This document shows, in pieces, positions 37,824 through 40,059 of a stretch of 40,059 bases of DNA (within the stretch, counting starts at the first letter, position 1; every line of letters starts with the position of its first letter). Position numbers and translations under genes: made by a program. The DNA is from Candidatus Nitrotoga sp. 1052. GTDB lineage: Bacteria; Pseudomonadota; Gammaproteobacteria; Burkholderiales; Gallionellaceae. Where the stretch lies: positions 1-40,059 of the forward strand of contig NZ_CAKMHQ010000061.1 in assembly GCF_927312905.1 (NCBI RefSeq), given 5' to 3'. Under the pieces are notes generated by a model that was given only the letters and a program-made list of their open reading frames with translations, did not search any database and was not told where the DNA came from.

Positions 37824-38382
37824 TTTATGCATCAAGCGCAGGCATTCGTTGTCATTCGTGGCAAATCCAATCTGCTCTTTCGTCGTATTTACTCTCGCCC
37901 CGCGGACAAGTCCACGGGACTGTGCTTCGATCAAACCATTGTGTTGACCGCGCCGAAGGCCGGCAAGGATTACCCGCAGCACCTGCGACGCATCAAATTC
38001 TGCGATGCTGAACATGGCAGGCATCTGGTCTTCCTGACCAACAATTTCACCTTGCCAGCAGCGACAGTTTGCGCTCTCTATAAGGCACGCTGGCAGGTGG
38101 AACTGTTTTTCAAATGGATCAAGCAGCATCTGCGTATCTAAAAGTTCTACGGCAACTCAGAGAATGCGGTGAAGTCGCAAATCTGGATCGCCGTATCAGT
38201 CTATGTCCTCGTCGCTATCGTCAAGAAGCGCCTCAATCTGGACGCTTCGCTCTACAATTTTGTTACAGATATTTTCGCTCACCCTGTTCGAGAAAATGCC
38301 CATTCAGCAAGCGTTTCCGGGCAGCGACTACAAATCCGAACAGGATAACGACTGCAATCAATTGAATCTATTCACGTTTTAA
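37824..38382 (+). pseudogene. IS4-family transposase remnant
   Basis: The C-terminal third of an IS4-family (DUF4372-related) transposase remains. The reading continues from HQAQAFVVIRGKSNL through VFLTNNFTLPAATVCALYKARWQVELFFKWIKQ, which contains the IS4 signature Y-2-R-3-E-6-K. An in-frame TAA at 38139-38141 interrupts it just after HLRI, the sequence resumes as KFYGNSENAVKSQIWIAVSVYVLVAIVKKR, and a frameshift near 38255 leads to FSLTLFEKMPIQQAF and a final stop at 38380-38382. The N-terminal two thirds are missing, so it cannot be active. Confidence 0.85.
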
Positions 38383-38845
38383 TCGGACAGCAGTGGTCTG
38401 TATATACGCCGCTGGGGGCCTAGAATCCTTGTTTTACAATCTGGTGGTGCGTGAACAATCTGTGGCAGCGGAAACGCGTTGTGCTGGAACGATGGCTGCA
38501 GATTCGCTCGACGGTATGGACACACTGGTTCAGTGATTGAGTTTGGTTGCGGAAGAAGCCTTCCCGATCACTGTCGTGGCACCGTGGCACGTTAAATAAC
38601 CGCTGACCGACGGCCTGGTGGCGCAATAACTGCGCATGGAATTTACCGGACTTGCTTTCAGGGACGGTTTCAACCGGAAGTCTTCGATATACACCTTCCC
38701 GAAACAGCGCGGCGACCCAAGATTGCGAGTGTAGCAGCACCGTCAGCAGTAAGCAGTATGAGTTCGTTCGTTTCACCCCCAGTTGTTCCACCGTTCGGGT
38801 GACGCAAGGTTGGGGCTGGATGTCTAAAGTTGAGTAGAGAAATAG
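38383..38845. other. unassigned sequence between IS remnant and rpoH
   Basis: About 460 bases. The longest open frame (38420-38791, minus) has many Cys, His and Arg codons and no recognisable start, typical of chance reading. Plus-strand frames are broken by several stops. I see no end repeat of the IS element, no RNA gene and no strong terminator. It may be decayed mobile-element DNA. Confidence 0.4.
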
Positions 38846-39706
38846 CTAAATGGCGGACAGCATTGTTAATTGCATTTTCGCCATGGCTTTTTGCTCAATC
38901 TGGCGTATGCGTTCGGCTGACACGCCAAACTCATTTGCGAGATCGTGTAGCGTAACAGTGTTGCCCTCGCGAAGCCAACGAGCTTCAATGATTCGACGGC
39001 TGCGTTCGTCTAAGCTCGCCAGTGCGCGTGTTAAGCCCATGCTTTGCTGTATTTCAAGTTGTTTCTTCTCAAGGACGCAAGATGGCTCGCTATCCGCAGC
39101 AGATGCCAAGTAGGCGATAGGTGCATAGCTATTATCGTCTTCATCGTTTGTAGCTGGTTCCAGCGCCACTTCGTGGCCGTTGAAACGGGCTTCCATCTCT
39201 AATACTTCACTTGTACTGACCTTTAACTGCTGTCCAATTAAACTGGCTTCTTGCGGCTTGAGTGATTCCAACCCCTGCTTCATACTACGCAAATTGAAGA
39301 ACAGCTTGCGTTGAGCTTTCGTGGTTGCAATCTTTACAAGGCGCCAGTTGCGCAGAATATATTCATGCATTTCAGCGCGTATCCAGTGCAGTGCGAACGA
39401 TACCAACCGCACACCATGATCTGGGTCGTAGCGTTTGACTGCTTTCATCAGGCCGATATTGCCCTCTTGGATTAAGTCTGCTTGTGGTAGGCCATAACCA
39501 GCATAGCCGCGCGCCACGCTGACTACCACACGTAGGTGCGAGACGATGAGCTGACGTGCCGATTCCAAGTCATTATCGCGGATGAAGCGGATTGCCAAGC
39601 TTCGCTCCTCATCTTGCGTAAGTAATGGGAAACGATTCACGGCTTGTATATATCGATCTAAGCTACCCACTGCCGAGGGTGTCGGCAACGTCAAGGTTTG
39701 ATTCAT
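38846..39706 (-). CDS. rpoH: heat-shock sigma factor RpoH (sigma-32)
   Basis: RpoH directs RNA polymerase to heat-shock promoters. I take the ATG at 39706, eight bases after GAGG; the ATG two codons earlier has almost no spacing. The 286-residue protein has sigma region 1.2 (SLDRYIQAVNRFPLLTQDEER), region 2 with DLIQEGNIGLMKAV (77-90) and WIRAEMHEYI, the RpoH-box QRKLFFNLR (132-140), which distinguishes it from RpoD and RpoS, and a region 4 helix-turn-helix near the C-terminus (LANEFGVSAERIRQIEQKAM). The usual neighbours ftsX-ftsE are absent here. It follows an unrecognised gene after 12 bp. Confidence 0.96.
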   Translation of the reverse strand: MNQTLTLPTPSAVGSLDRYIQAVNRFPLLTQDEERSLAIRFIRDNDLESARQLIVSHLRVVVSVARGYAGYGLPQADLIQEGNIGLMKAVKRYDPDHGVRLVSFALHWIRAEMHEYILRNWRLVKIATTKAQRKLFFNLRSMKQGLESLKPQEASLIGQQLKVSTSEVLEMEARFNGHEVALEPATNDEDDNSYAPIAYLASAADSEPSCVLEKKQLEIQQSMGLTRALASLDERSRRIIEARWLREGNTVTLHDLANEFGVSAERIRQIEQKAMAKMQLTMLSAI

Positions 39707-39718
39707 TATCATATCCTC

Positions 39719-40059
39719 TTAAAATTGAATTTTAGCACTCAATGTCTTCGAGTGCCAAATCGACTTGTAGATTAAATTGGCGAGCAGACTGTCGGGCTTC
39801 TGGTTTTGTAGCTGCATAACAATTGCAACGAGAGTTTGGGTGTCGATCTCACCAATACGGTCTACGCCCTGGATGTCACGACCATCGACTTGTGCCTGTC
39901 GCTTTTCCCATGGGCGCCGTTTCGTTCCACCAAGGCGGCCGTCAAGCTGCATAAGCTCCTGGATTTGCGCGGCAACATCCCGTTTTTCATCCACATCTCG
40001 GACGTATAGTGGACCCCGATATTCAGACAATAAATTAAGGTGGTAACCTGCTGTAATTG
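39719..40059 (-). CDS. unrecognised protein, 5' end beyond window
   Basis: An open frame that continues to the right window edge, so only the C-terminal 112 or so residues are visible. I do not recognise a family. The sequence is charged and soluble, with YRGPLYVRDVDEKRDVAAQIQELMQLDGRLGG and a putative helical end LVAIVMQLQNQKPDSLLANLIYKSIWHSKTL; there is no membrane segment or metal-binding motif. It ends 12 bp before rpoH on the same strand, so the two may be co-transcribed. No internal ATG gives a good start, which supports a truncated longer gene. Confidence 0.5.
   Translation of the reverse strand, partial: ITAGYHLNLLSEYRGPLYVRDVDEKRDVAAQIQELMQLDGRLGGTKRRPWEKRQAQVDGRDIQGVDRIGEIDTQTLVAIVMQLQNQKPDSLLANLIYKSIWHSKTLSAKIQF

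Noticed and set aside
38420-38791. 123-residue minus-strand frame between the IS remnant and rpoH
   Set aside because: Composition is Cys-, His- and Arg-rich as expected for chance frames, with no start signal or known family.
1-40059. CRISPR array, rRNA or tRNA genes, phage or defence island
   Set aside because: I saw no regularly spaced repeats, no tRNA-like or rRNA motifs, and no phage structural or nuclease gene cluster.

Overview
The window reads as chromosomal DNA of a betaproteobacterium, probably close to the Gallionellaceae/Nitrosomonadales. This is inferred from a betaproteobacterial-looking dcw cluster preceded by rnpB, an sspA-sspB pair after a respiratory complex III operon, and moderate base composition. 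No rRNA marker is present, so the placement is a judgement.

Layout. 1-1125 is AT-rich and holds one unrecognised small gene with its own promoter. 1126-20490 is a complete division and cell-wall (dcw) cluster on the minus strand, transcribed right to left: mraZ, rsmH, ftsL, ftsI, murE, murF, mraY, murD, ftsW, murG, murC, murB, ddlB, ftsQ, ftsA, ftsZ, lpxC and a small membrane protein. The genes from mraZ to ftsQ all overlap, by 4 to 19 nt, so they are probably translationally coupled. A strong sigma-70 promoter and three MraZ operator boxes at 10-bp spacing precede mraZ. Next upstream on the same strand is the RNase P RNA gene.

21190-22040 is an accessory pocket with an integrase remnant and a TPR protein. 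22111-26997 is a minus-strand branched-chain amino-acid ABC transporter operon (livK-livH-livM-livG-livF) with a clear promoter and an intrinsic hairpin between livK and livH. A monohaem cytochrome c gene (minus) and lgt (plus) follow, divergently arranged. A 141-bp MITE-like element sits on the 3' end of lgt.

29322-36766 is a plus-strand operon for Alternative Complex III (quinol:electron-acceptor oxidoreductase): actA, a split actB (actB1 + actB2), actC, actD, actE, actF. It runs directly into sspA-sspB. In many betaproteobacteria petABC (cytochrome bc1) occupies the place just before sspAB, so ACIII appears to sit in the bc1 position here. 37790-38845 contains a decayed IS4-family transposase and unassigned sequence. 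The right end carries rpoH (sigma-32) and the 3' part of an unrecognised gene, both on minus.

Most of the window is conserved housekeeping DNA. The parts most worth a second look are the ACIII locus (position, split ActB, retained cysteine motif in ActB1), the small repeats that supply the 3' coding ends of lgt and livG, and the palindrome inside the promoter of the first gene. I found no clear evidence of a wholly new system.
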